62,031 nt of DNA from NCBI RefSeq assembly GCF_014203695.1, contig NZ_JACHJO010000015.1, positions 1-62,031 on the forward strand, given 5' to 3'. Numbering within the stretch: position 1 is the first letter of the stretch; the number at the start of each line of letters is the position of its first letter. The translations under genes were made by a program, and so were the position numbers. A model generated the notes under the pieces. The model saw nothing but the letters and a program-made list of their open reading frames with translations, searched no databases and was not told the origin of the DNA. Positions 39,619-47,082 of the stretch are shown here, piece after piece. Source of the stretch: Nocardiopsis algeriensis (GTDB lineage Bacteria; Actinomycetota; Actinomycetes; Streptosporangiales; Streptosporangiaceae).

Positions 39619-40472
39619 GAACCTTCCTCCTGCTCAAGGATCTGTTGGATGAAACGTGTGGTCCGCGAAGCTTGCAGTGCTGCCGAGTTCAGATGAGAGA
39701 AGATTGTGACATAGCGCTGCACATCATCAGGGTCCTGGATAAAAAGGCTTGCAGTGGCGGTCTCGGTGTAGGCGATGCAGGGGTCTGCCGGATCGGGGAA
39801 GTCCAGCAGAACGAAGGAGCCGGACAGACCGGCGTGCATGCCTGCATCGAAGGGGAGCACCTGTATGTCCACGTTCCTTCGGGTGGCCATGTCGAGCAAG
39901 TGGTGCAGCTGCTCTCTCATGATCTCCGGGTCTTCGAGTCGCCTTCTCAAGGCGGCTTCGTCGATCACGGCCCAGAAGTGCGGTGCTTGGTAGCGTCCCA
40001 GCACGTGCTGGCGCTGCAGCCGAGCATCGACGTTGCGCCTGACTTCGTCATCTGAGTACGCGCGCCCACCTCGGAAGACGGCTTCGCTGTATCTGGGCGT
40101 CTGCAGGAGACCAGGGATGACTTGGCATTGGTAGGTCCGGATCATGGACGCCTCGGCCTCGAAGTCGGGTATGGCGTTGGTGCCGAAGACATCCTTGTAG
40201 CTGGACCACCATCCCTGCTCTTTGGATTCCCGGGCAAGCTCATGGAGAGCTGCACGTACCTCCGGGGGAGTCTTGTAGAGATCCGCGAGCGCGTCGATGT
40301 CGCGTGCCTTGATACGACGCGCATCGGCACCTTCGATGTTGCTGAGTGTGGACTGAGGGACGGAGGCTGCCTTCGCTGCCGCCGACAGTTTCAATCCCTG
40401 TGACTCGCGCAGCCGTCGAAGCTCTCGCGCCAAGCGTCGGCGCCGCACTGTGGGGCTGAAAGGTCTGTGCAT
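39615..40472 (-). CDS. XRE-family regulator with DUF5753 domain (WhiJ-like)
   Basis: This 285-residue regulator has an N-terminal lambda-repressor-type helix-turn-helix (about 12-70: LARELRRLRESQGLKLSAAAKAASVPQSTLSNIEGADARRIKARDIDALADLY). A DUF5753 domain (about 100-280) follows, with IRTYQCQVIPGLLQTPRYSEAVF, RQHVLGRYQAPHFWAVIDEAALRR, MATRRNVDIQVLPFDAGMHAGLSGSFVLLDFPD and a terminal RFIQQIL. This is the standard actinobacterial WhiJ-like architecture. It overlaps the DUF397 gene and is divergent from an ATPase gene. A perfect 11-bp dyad just upstream of its start is the likely operator. The ligand of the DUF5753 domain is unknown. Confidence 0.93.
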   Translation of the reverse strand: MHRPFSPTVRRRRLARELRRLRESQGLKLSAAAKAASVPQSTLSNIEGADARRIKARDIDALADLYKTPPEVRAALHELARESKEQGWWSSYKDVFGTNAIPDFEAEASMIRTYQCQVIPGLLQTPRYSEAVFRGGRAYSDDEVRRNVDARLQRQHVLGRYQAPHFWAVIDEAALRRRLEDPEIMREQLHHLLDMATRRNVDIQVLPFDAGMHAGLSGSFVLLDFPDPADPCIAYTETATASLFIQDPDDVQRYVTIFSHLNSAALQASRTTRFIQQILEQEEGS

Positions 40473-40494
40473 GGCTGGATCCTATCCAGATTTT

Positions 40495-40525
40495 CTCGAT
40501 AATCGTTGCCAGCTCGATTATCGAG
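40495..40525. promoter_or_regulatory. Operator dyad in the xre-ATPase divergent promoter
   Basis: CTCGATAATCG and its exact complement flank nine bases. It starts 23 bases upstream of the XRE ATG and about 155 bases before the ATPase start. Eleven perfect A/T-containing pairs in this GC-rich DNA strongly suggest a binding site, probably for the XRE protein itself. Confidence 0.75.
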
Positions 40526-40680
40526 TACCACTATGGAGGTGTGGCCAGTGACCGGCGCATCACCAAGAGTTCCTGCCGGTCAGGCTACGCCTTGCCCGTT
40601 CCGCGCATCACAGCAACCGTGAGACTCCTTCAACGGGCCCGCTCAACCCCTGCTCACACATGCCAAGGAGTGCATCCGCC

Positions 40681-41238
40681 ATGCCTTCGACCACCCGTGC
40701 CCCGATGCCCGAGCTGGGCCAGGCCACCGTCCCGCTCTCGTGCTTCATCCGTTCCGCGCACCGCCACTACTTCTCCGGGCGGGCGGAGCGGCCCGGTTAC
40801 CGGATGCGCCACTACGAGTTCGCCGGCACCCCCGCGGTGATGCCGCTGGTGCGCGCGTTCCTGGACACCTGCGCCGCCGACCAGAGCAGCGACTACCGCT
40901 ACCTGTTCACCCTGCTGGGCTCGGAGCTGGCCAACAACGCCATCTGCCACTCCCTCTCAGGGCGGCCGGGCGGCAGCTACGTCCTCAAAGTCGAGCGCAA
41001 CCGCGAAGGTCTGCGTCTGACCTGCCGTGACCTGGGCGGGTTGTGTGAGCGCGATGTTCACCTGGCCCCCAGCCCCGACGGTCTGGACCTGGGCGCTGAG
41101 TCCGGGCGGGGGCTGGCTCTGGTGGACGCCCTGGCTTCCGAGTGGGGTTACAACGGCAACGCCCAGTACCGCAGCGTCTGGTTCCACCTGGCCTACGACC
41201 TGGCCGGAAGTTCCTGGAACACCCTCACCACCAGCTGA
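40681..41238 (+). CDS. Anti-sigma-like ATP-binding protein (HATPase, AbaA-type)
   Basis: This 185-residue protein has a GHKL ATPase fold like the SpoIIAB/RsbW anti-sigma factors. It shows the N-box helix LLGSELANNAICHSLSG, an aspartate strand (LRLTCRDLGG) and the lid GLDLGAESGRGLALVDALASEWGY, which ends with the usual aromatic residue and WFHL strand. Such proteins commonly sit beside XRE and DUF397 genes in actinomycetes and may be their third partner. ATG 40681 is preferred; AAGGAG ends about 11 bases upstream. The in-frame ATG 40660 would overlap that site. It is divergent from the XRE gene and shares the operator region. Confidence 0.85.
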   Translation: MPSTTRAPMPELGQATVPLSCFIRSAHRHYFSGRAERPGYRMRHYEFAGTPAVMPLVRAFLDTCAADQSSDYRYLFTLLGSELANNAICHSLSGRPGGSYVLKVERNREGLRLTCRDLGGLCERDVHLAPSPDGLDLGAESGRGLALVDALASEWGYNGNAQYRSVWFHLAYDLAGSSWNTLTTS

Positions 41239-41358
41239 GCTGCTCACGCTGCACATGCCGATGACATGAGACGGGCCCAGGAGAGCGCGGCAACGCTCTT
41301 CCGGGCCCTGAATCCCCCAAAACCCAAACCACACATACAGGATGGAAAAGAGGATCTG

Positions 41359-41732
41359 ATGCAGAATCCTATCCCCGCTCCCCGCCCGGCTGCCGACCCC
41401 CGACCCGAACCTCCGCAGCTGCCCTGGCGCCACCCCTCCCCGGACCGGTCTGCCCGATCTGCGACCACCCCTCCTGCCGACACCGACGCGCCCAGCAGCT
41501 GCCCCGCCTGGGCGGCCACCGCGCCGAATACGCTCGCGAACACGCCCACGCCGCCGCGCTCCAGCGCCAGTACCGGCACCTGATCGTCTACTACGGCGAG
41601 GCCACCCAGTCCTTCTGGGCCATCACCCCCACCGGCCTGATCGAAGGCCGCGACATCGATGCCCTCCTGTTGGCGCTGTGGCCCTACACCGAGCCGCTCG
41701 CCGACTGGAGCCCTGCTCCCATTGCCTGTTGA
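41359..41732 (+). pseudogene. Frameshifted copy of the Cys-rich small gene
   Basis: From ATG 41359 the frame reads MQNPIPAPRPAADPRPEPPQ and continues to LPWRHPSP. It is then one base short compared with the intact copy at 42726. After the shift, near 41430, the expected sequence resumes: VCPICDHPSCRHRRAQQLPR, EYAREHAHAAALQRQYRHLIVYYGEATQSFWAITPTGLIEGRDIDALLLALWP, ending at 41732. An AGAGGA ribosome site precedes the ATG. It follows the ATPase gene and may once have been the fourth member of that locus. A sequencing error at the C-rich run is the alternative explanation. Confidence 0.75.
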
Positions 41733-41800
41733 CCCCTCTCGCGCGCCCTCCCGGACTCCGGATCCAGGGGGGCTTCGCTCTTTCCAAAACACACATGGTT

Positions 41801-41818
41801 TACAACACCTGTGTTGTA
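41801..41818. promoter_or_regulatory. Operator dyad of the toxin-antitoxin pair
   Basis: TACAACACCTGTGTTGTA has perfect 8-bp arms around CT, 12 bases before the toxin GTG. A site so close to the start codon, in an A/T-richer promoter, fits autorepression by the XRE antitoxin. Confidence 0.75.
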
Positions 41819-41829
41819 GCGTTATCATC

Positions 41830-42183
41830 GTGTGGAAGATCGAACTTGGACTGGTACGGCAATGGTTGCGGCAACTCGACGCGGAGTCCTACGAACAGGT
41901 GATTGCGGCGCTCGAAGTCCTCAGTGAGTTCGGGCCGGCACTGGGACGGCCTGTGGTGGACACGGTCCACAGTTCACGGCACAAGAACATGAAAGAACTC
42001 CGCCCCGGCTCCAGCGGTCGTTCGGAACTGAGGATCCTGTTCGCGTTCGACCCCCGGCGTCAAGCGATCATGCTCGTGGCGGGGGACAAGTCCCGAGACT
42101 GGAACAAGTGGTACACCAGGAATATCCGAGTCGCCGACGACCTGTTCGATGAGCACATCGGCAGGCTCGAGAAGGGGCAGTGA
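41830..42183 (+). CDS. RelE/HigB-type toxin
   Basis: This 117-residue protein of the phage-derived Gp49-like/HigB family carries the motif HKNMKELRPGSSGRSELRILFAFDPRRQAIMLVAGDKSRDWNKWYTRNI. The family signature is KELR, RILF-F, and LVAGDKS with a downstream W. Members are mRNA-cleaving toxins paired with XRE antitoxins encoded just downstream, as here. GTG 41830 is the start that places the operator dyad directly upstream; no Shine-Dalgarno sequence is seen, so translation may be leaderless or weak. The stop overlaps the antitoxin ATG (TGATG). Activity is inferred by family only. Confidence 0.88.
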   Translation: MWKIELGLVRQWLRQLDAESYEQVIAALEVLSEFGPALGRPVVDTVHSSRHKNMKELRPGSSGRSELRILFAFDPRRQAIMLVAGDKSRDWNKWYTRNIRVADDLFDEHIGRLEKGQ

Positions 42184-42488
42184 TGGGTACAAGCCTCCAG
42201 GACATGCTGAACGAACGGCCCGTCGACCGGGAAGCGGTGAACGCGCACAAGAGGCGAATACTGGAAGACGTCATCGTCCATCGGTTGCGCGAGCTGCGCG
42301 AAGAAGCCGCACTCACCCAGGTCGAACTCGCCGAGCGGCTGAACGTCAGCCAGAACCGGGTGTCCAGCATCGAGAGAGGTGGCATCGAGCGTACCCAGAT
42401 CGATACCCTGCGGCGCTATGTCGAGGCACTCGGTGGTTCGCTGCACGTGGAGGTCGAGCTCGGGGACCAGAGATTCCAGATTGCTTGA
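42183..42488 (+). CDS. XRE-family antitoxin (HigA-like)
   Basis: This 101-residue protein has a central helix-turn-helix, residues about 35-85: LRELREEAALTQVELAERLNVSQNRVSSIERGGIERTQIDTLRRYVEALGG. A short beta end (SLHVEVELGDQRFQIA) follows. The N-terminal helix (SLQDMLNERPVDREAVNAHKRRILEDV) probably wraps the toxin. ATG 42183 overlaps the toxin stop, the usual toxin-first HigBA order. It should neutralise the toxin and repress the pair at the TACAACAC dyad. Confidence 0.9.
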   Translation: MGTSLQDMLNERPVDREAVNAHKRRILEDVIVHRLRELREEAALTQVELAERLNVSQNRVSSIERGGIERTQIDTLRRYVEALGGSLHVEVELGDQRFQIA

Positions 42489-42561
42489 GGGCCGACCCGA
42501 GAACACCAAACACCCTGTCCCCACCGACCTCTAGCCATGTGCCACGGGCGATGACAGGGGC

Positions 42562-42711
42562 CTCACACCCCCGACAGCACGTGAGATCCGGGCCGAGCTG
42601 GAAGAGTTGGTCGTAGGTGATCTCTACGCTCCGGTCGGCGGTGACGAGCACGAGCAATCGCCCACAGCCGAGCGCGTCACCGACCGCTACACCCTCGGCA
42701 GGCTCGCGCTC
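42562..42711 (+). pseudogene. N-terminal remnant of a DISARM drmA-like helicase gene
   Basis: One frame reads LTPPTAREIRAELEELVVGDLYAPVGGDEH and, a few residues on, TAERVTDRYTLGRLA. This is the pattern I know from the first 50 residues of DISARM-associated DrmA-type helicases (AREIRxELExLVxxDLxGPxGG, then VxDRYxxGxLAP). Homology ends where the sequence joins the second Cys-rich gene copy. There is no in-frame ATG or GTG before it. It is a small leftover of a defence gene; the assignment rests on memory of the motif. Confidence 0.5.
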
Positions 42712-42725
42712 AATGGCCCGAGCCT

Positions 42726-43073
42726 ATGCAGCTGCCTTGGCGTCGCCCCCTCCCCGGGCCCGTCTGCCCGGTCTGCGGCCACCCCTCCTGCCGGCACCGA
42801 CGAGCCCAGCAGCTGCCCCGCCTGGGCGGACACCGCGCTGAATACGCCCGCGAACACGCCCACGCCGCCGCGCTCCAGCGCCAGTACCGGCACCTGATCG
42901 TCTACTACGGCGAGGCCACCCAGTCTTTCTGGGCCGTCACCCCCGCCGGCCTGGTGGAGGGCCGCGACATCGATGCCCTCCTGTTGGCGCTGTGGCCGCA
43001 CATCCAGGGATCTGTTGTTCGAGGCGGCCAGAGGCAGGTGACAGGCGGTGCCGGGGTGGTGGCTGCCGCCTGA
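42726..43073 (+). CDS. Small Cys-rich protein, intact copy
   Basis: This 115-residue protein of unknown function starts LPWRRPLPGPVCPVCGHPSCRHRRAQQL. Three cysteines and nearby histidines there could bind zinc. A helix follows (GGHRAEYAREHAHAAALQRQYRHLIVYYGEA), then FWAVTPAGLVEGRDIDALLLALWPH. It is nearly identical, over about 280 bases, to the frameshifted copy at 41359. Its first 20 residues have been lost: homology upstream (WPEP) runs on without a start, and the drmA-like remnant is joined there. ATG 42726 is the only usable start and has no clear ribosome site, so expression is doubtful. The C-terminus differs from the other copy. Confidence 0.6.
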   Translation: MQLPWRRPLPGPVCPVCGHPSCRHRRAQQLPRLGGHRAEYAREHAHAAALQRQYRHLIVYYGEATQSFWAVTPAGLVEGRDIDALLLALWPHIQGSVVRGGQRQVTGGAGVVAAA

Positions 43074-43099
43074 CAAGAGAAAAGCAGCCTGCGGCGGGG

Positions 43100-43263
43100 A
43101 GTAGGTTCTGGGGGCGTGGAGCCTTTTAGGCTGGTCAGTGGCCGGGTCGGCGGGTAATTCTGTGGGGCTTGTCGTGTTTTATTCCTTTTGTTTGTTGGTG
43201 TCTGTTTTTCGCAAACTTGAAAAATCAGGCATCCTGGCGGGGTAAAGTCGCAGGTCAGCAAGA
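43100..43263 (+). promoter_or_regulatory. CRISPR array 1 leader
   Basis: T-rich sequence before the first repeat shares blocks with the leader of array 2: TGTCTGTTT, then CGCAAAC or TGCAAAC, and GTCGCAGGTCA ending AAGA at the repeat. The pairing shows the orientation of both arrays (left to right) and a common origin. Confidence 0.7.
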
Positions 43264-43414
43264 CTGCTCCCCGCGCACGCGGGGATGGACCCCCGGGTTC
43301 CCACCGGGGTGGGGGTTCCCCTATCTGCTCCCCGCGCACGCGGGTATGGACCCGCGGTATCGGGTCGACTTCTCGCGGGGCCAGACTGCTCCCCGCGCAC
43401 GCGGGGATGGACCC
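43264..43414 (+). CRISPR. CRISPR array 1, type I-E repeats (3 repeats, 2 spacers)
   Basis: Repeats begin at 43264, 43325 and 43386 with an exact 61-base period: 29-base repeats starting CTGCTCCCCGCGCACGCGGG and 32-base spacers. The second repeat has a G-to-T change (GGGTATGG). The stem-forming CCCCGCG/CGCGGGG core is typical of type I-E repeats of actinobacteria. No cas gene is in the window. Confidence 0.93.
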
Positions 43415-43422
43415 GGGTCTCC

Positions 43423-43602
43423 ATATTCCCTTGAGAGCTCGTCGCATTCGGTGAGTCTGCGGTAGCAGATCAGGATGCAAGCAATGTCGGCGAAGGCCAG
43501 GAAGTGGTCGGCTCTGCGCTCGTAGCGGCGGTGTAGGCGGCGGCATCCGGCCAGTTTGGCCATGGTGCACTCGACCTGTGAGAAGGGTACGCACTGCGCC
43601 AC
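43423..43602 (-). pseudogene. C-terminal remnant of an IS5-type transposase
   Basis: Read on the minus strand, the frame gives VECTMAKLAGCRRLHRRYERRADHFLAFADIACILICYRRLTE. This matches the end of IS5-family DDE transposases (VERTxAWLxxxRRLxxRYER, then ALxACLICxRRL). The catalytic Glu-containing segment is present but the rest of the enzyme is gone, and no stop follows before the CRISPR array. No inverted repeats were found. Confidence 0.75.
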
Positions 43603-43918
43603 AACATCGAGGCGGGTGTGCTGGTCCGCAGCCCCGAACAGGTGAGCGGGCTGGTCGGCCACTTCGATGCGCTCATGGGACCGGAGGGCCCTTTGGAGCG
43701 GGTATGAGGCCGGTTCTGTGACGACCCCTTGCGCAGCCCGCGGAGGCTTTCCCCGCAGATGACAGCGGACGTGGTGAGCCTCGCCGGACGCCGGAGAGCC
43801 GCCACCGGGCCGTGACACCGGAGGCCGACCCCCGGCGTCCTCGGAGAACAGGTGGGATCCGCCGCCGGTCCGAGAAAGAATCAGGACGCCCTTTCCCCTC
43901 GGACACCTGGAGATGCTG
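43603..43918. other. Intergenic region, no gene seen
   Basis: These 316 bases between the transposase remnant and the YdjM-type gene show no convincing frame. They may be decayed insertion-sequence DNA. Confidence 0.4.
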
Positions 43919-44674
43919 ATGATGGGCACCTCGCACGCCGCCACCGGCGTGCTCGCGGGCAGCGCGGTCGGCGTGCTCTGCGACGCAGGCCCGCTGGTGA
44001 CGTTGATGTGCGCGGCGATCGGAGCCGGCGCGGCCCTCCTGCCCGATCTCGACGAGCCGGGCTCCACGGTGGGCCGCTCGCTGGGGCGGGTGACCGAACT
44101 GGTGTCGACGGGACTGCGGGACCTGTCGCGCCGCGTCTACCTCCGTACGGCGACGGAGTGGGAGGCCGCCGACCCCAAGGACGGCGGGCACCGCCACCTG
44201 ACGCACACGGTTCCGGCCTGCCTCGTGTTCGGCCTGGTGGCCGCGGCGCTGGCGTTCGTGCCGCTCGGCGCGGCCCTGCTGGTGTTCGCGATGTCCGCGC
44301 TGGGGCTGGGGACGGTCGCGCGGTCGCTGAGGAGATGGAGCACCCGGAGGAAGCGCAAGCGGGTGGCGCTGCTGATCGCGGCGGCCTTCGGCGCCGGCAT
44401 GCTGCTGGCCGGGGACTCCGGTCCCGCGCCGTGGCTGGTCGGTCTGACGGTGTCCACCGGGGCGCTGACGCACGTCCTGGGCGACTGGCTGACCCGCTCC
44501 GGGGTTCCGTTGGCCTGGCCGTTCCGGGTCCGGGGCAAGCGCTGGTGGATGTTCAGCTCCCCGCTGGCCTTCCACACCGGAAAGAGCCCCGTGGAGACCG
44601 GAATCCGGGTGGGCGCGCTGCTCTGCTCCCCGGTGGTGATGGTTCTGGGCGTTCCCCTGCCGCCCGTGGCCTGA
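43919..44674 (+). CDS. YdjM-type membrane-bound metal-dependent hydrolase
   Basis: This 251-residue integral membrane protein starts MMGTSHAATGVLAG. The family (YdjM/LexA-regulated membrane hydrolase, DUF457-like) is marked by an early His (TSHAATG), LLPDLDEPGS, GGHRHLTHT and a late HVLGDWLTRSGVPLAWPF, the histidines and aspartates of a putative metal site. Several hydrophobic helices separate them. Similar N-termini occur in many actinobacteria; substrates are unknown. The GGAG site at 43908-43911 fits ATG 43919 or 43922 better than ATG 43913. It stands alone next to mobile-element debris. Confidence 0.85.
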   Translation: MMGTSHAATGVLAGSAVGVLCDAGPLVTLMCAAIGAGAALLPDLDEPGSTVGRSLGRVTELVSTGLRDLSRRVYLRTATEWEAADPKDGGHRHLTHTVPACLVFGLVAAALAFVPLGAALLVFAMSALGLGTVARSLRRWSTRRKRKRVALLIAAAFGAGMLLAGDSGPAPWLVGLTVSTGALTHVLGDWLTRSGVPLAWPFRVRGKRWWMFSSPLAFHTGKSPVETGIRVGALLCSPVVMVLGVPLPPVA

Positions 44675-44842
44675 CCGGGGCGAGGGGGAGACCGGGAACC
44701 TCCTTCCGCCGCACGGGCGGCGAGGGTGCACCGCTGCCGGCGCCGAATGTCGGAGTACCTGGATAGCTTCTGCGCGGATGCAGAGGCCGACACCCTTTTT
44801 TCTCGGCTTCTGCGACGGAACCCCTCACCGTTTGGAGCCCCT

Positions 44843-46975
44843 GTGCCAGAGACCGCGCCCGCCCTCGTCTTCCGCACCGAACAGCAGCGGCCCGGAGGAG
44901 GGTGGGTTCCCGGCAGCCGGCTGACCGTCGGGTTCGAGCCCGGAAAGGCCGTCTCCCTGGCCCAGCTCGGCTGGCGGGACCGCGACGGCAACGAGTCGAC
45001 GGTCGGCTTCGATCCCGCCATGACCACCTTCACGGGCGTGCGTACCGGCCCCGACGGCACGTCCTACGCGTGGAAGGGCTGCCTGGAGAAACGCCTCACC
45101 GCCCGCCCTGTCCACCGGTTCCGGAGCGGGCGGGCGGAGGAGCCGCAGGAAGACCTGAAGCTGCTCATCGAGGACGGCGGCGCGCCGGTCGCGCGGGTCG
45201 ACTGGACCGACAGGGAGGGCGGGGGAGGTGTGATCGTCCTCCGTTCGATTGACCTGGACCGGGTCGGCGAGGCGAACGAGGTGAGCGAGGTGAAGGCCGG
45301 CAACGAACACTTCTCCGCGGGTGAGGTCGCCGAGAACCTGCTCGACGAGGATTCCACCAAGTGGCTCTCCTGGCGCTGTGCCGACCGGGTCGAGTTCACC
45401 ATGGCCCGGCCTGTCCGCGTCCGGCACTACACCCTGGTGTCCGCCAACGACTTCGCCGACCGGGACCCCCGCGACTGGGTGCTCAAGGGGTCGGTGGACA
45501 GGCGGAGGTGGGACGTGCTCGACACCCGCTCCGACGAGTTCTTCCCCAGGCGGCACTTCGCCCGCGACTTCCAGGTCACCGGCCCCGCGGCGGACACCCC
45601 CTACCGCTACCTCCGCCTGGAGATCACCCGCAACTGCGGCGCCTCCGAACTTCAGCTCGAGAGTGTGCGCTTCTCCTCGGCGGAGCGCACCTACGAGTCC
45701 TTCGCCGGACACCGCTACGAGGCGGGGAAGGCGCCGATGCCGTACACCGGCACCGCCGGGGAAGCTGCGGTCGGCATTCCACGGACCGCCGAGGACTGGC
45801 GGAGCTACCTGGCCGGGTACAGCGCCGACATGCTGCGGGTCATGGACGAGGAGGAGATCCTCGCCCTCCTCGACGAGAAGGAGGACTCCACCGGCGCCGG
45901 CGAGCACCCCACCCCCTGGCTGGGGTTCGACGGCGCCACCGAGGAGCAGATCGAGGCCCTGGAGGAGCGGCTCGGCACCCGGCTGCCGCCCAGCTACCGG
46001 TCCTTCCTCGCGGCTTCCGACGGTTGGAACGTCATGGGCGCGTTCGTGTACAGCCTGCGCGGCACCTCCTCGGTCGGCTGGATGCGCGACCTCGGCAGCG
46101 ACTGGGGGCTCGGTGAGCACCATCTGAAGAAGGAGGGAATGGTCGGACCGACGCTGCTGGTCTCCGACGAGACCGACGCCCAGTACTGGCTGCTGGACGC
46201 GGGCGACGTCTCCCCCGACGGGGAATGGGCCGCCTACATCTGGGCGAGCTGGTATCCGGGGCTGGGAGAGCGCCACGGATCCTTCGCGGAGCTGGTCGCC
46301 GCCGAACGCGCCTCGTTCGAGGAGCTGAGCAGGGACGAGGGGCGCCCGGTACGTCCCGAGGCCGCCGATGACCTGCTGGCCCAGGGGCGCCGGGCGGCAC
46401 TGGAGGGCCAGGCCCACGAGGCGCTCGACGTGTTCCGCCGGGCCGAGGAGAAGGGATCGGGTGCCGCCGCCTACCTGAAGGTCGTGCTCTCGGCCTTCCT
46501 CGACCTCCGCGGGGTCCACCACAAGCTGAGGGACCTGCTGCGCCGCCCTCACGTCGTGGCCGAGATCGGCACCGAGCAGATCCGTGCCGAGGCGGTCCCG
46601 CTCCTCCTGCGCAGCGCCGGACTGGACACCTTCGCGGACGCGGCCCGTGAACTCCGCCTCCTGGACGAGGCTCTGCCCGGGCTCGGCCTGCCGTCGGACG
46701 ACCAGGAGTGGACGGCATGGCTCGCCGAGCGGCGGACCCCCGAGCCGCCCGCCTTCGAACGAGCCCTCGCAACGGCACGCGAACTGGCCGCCCACGGGGC
46801 CGACGACGACGCCTGGAACGTCCTGGAGGAGGCCCTCGCCGAGTGGTGCCCGCTCTCGCCGCACCGGATCGCCCCGGTGGTGCTGCTCACCGACCCCGCC
46901 CTTCGGGGAGCGGTCACTCCTCGGAGGGCGCGCGAGGCGGTGTTCACCCCTCGGGGCGCCTCATCCCGTCCCTGA
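44843..46975 (+). CDS. F5/8C (discoidin-like) and SUKH fusion protein
   Basis: This 710-residue protein has no signal peptide. A discoidin-like region (about residues 150-300) reads SAGEVAENLLDEDSTKWLSWRCADRVEFTMARPVRVRHYTLVSANDFADRDPRDWVLKGSVD and ends YRYLRLEITRNCGASELQLESVRF. A SMI1/KNR4-type SUKH domain (about 380-500) has ATEEQIEALEERLGTRLPPSYRSFLAASDGWNVMG. The last 170 residues look like short helical repeats (RRAALEGQAHEALDVFRRAEEKGSGAAAYLKVVL). SUKH proteins are often immunity proteins, but a long multidomain chain like this has no known role. GTG 44843 follows a GGAG site; ATG 44747 is possible and would add 32 residues. It is a single gene. Confidence 0.85.
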   Translation: MPETAPALVFRTEQQRPGGGWVPGSRLTVGFEPGKAVSLAQLGWRDRDGNESTVGFDPAMTTFTGVRTGPDGTSYAWKGCLEKRLTARPVHRFRSGRAEEPQEDLKLLIEDGGAPVARVDWTDREGGGGVIVLRSIDLDRVGEANEVSEVKAGNEHFSAGEVAENLLDEDSTKWLSWRCADRVEFTMARPVRVRHYTLVSANDFADRDPRDWVLKGSVDRRRWDVLDTRSDEFFPRRHFARDFQVTGPAADTPYRYLRLEITRNCGASELQLESVRFSSAERTYESFAGHRYEAGKAPMPYTGTAGEAAVGIPRTAEDWRSYLAGYSADMLRVMDEEEILALLDEKEDSTGAGEHPTPWLGFDGATEEQIEALEERLGTRLPPSYRSFLAASDGWNVMGAFVYSLRGTSSVGWMRDLGSDWGLGEHHLKKEGMVGPTLLVSDETDAQYWLLDAGDVSPDGEWAAYIWASWYPGLGERHGSFAELVAAERASFEELSRDEGRPVRPEAADDLLAQGRRAALEGQAHEALDVFRRAEEKGSGAAAYLKVVLSAFLDLRGVHHKLRDLLRRPHVVAEIGTEQIRAEAVPLLLRSAGLDTFADAARELRLLDEALPGLGLPSDDQEWTAWLAERRTPEPPAFERALATARELAAHGADDDAWNVLEEALAEWCPLSPHRIAPVVLLTDPALRGAVTPRRAREAVFTPRGASSRP

Positions 46976-47011
46976 TCCCCGGCGGCGCCGGGAGGCGCGG
47001 AGTTCCGGAAC

Positions 47012-47053
47012 CCGGCCGGCGGCGGGTGCCTGCGCGCATCCGCTGCCGGCCGG
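47012..47053. terminator. Hairpin between convergent genes
   Basis: The arms CCGGCCGGCGGCGG and CCGCTGCCGGCCGG pair with one mismatch around a 14-base loop. It lies between the SUKH-fusion stop and the end of the tyrosinase gene and probably serves both. Confidence 0.65.
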
Positions 47054-47082
47054 TCCGGGGCGGCCGAGGGCTCGTCCGGGCC

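Noticed and set aside
41830..42488. Prophage regulatory genes instead of a toxin-antitoxin pair
   Set aside because: The toxin family resembles phage Gp49, but no other phage gene is near, and overlap plus the operator dyad fit a HigBA pair better.
43179..43424. Minus-strand frame with repeated PRARG and IPACAGS peptides as a repeat protein
   Set aside because: The peptide repeats are simply translations of the CRISPR repeats.
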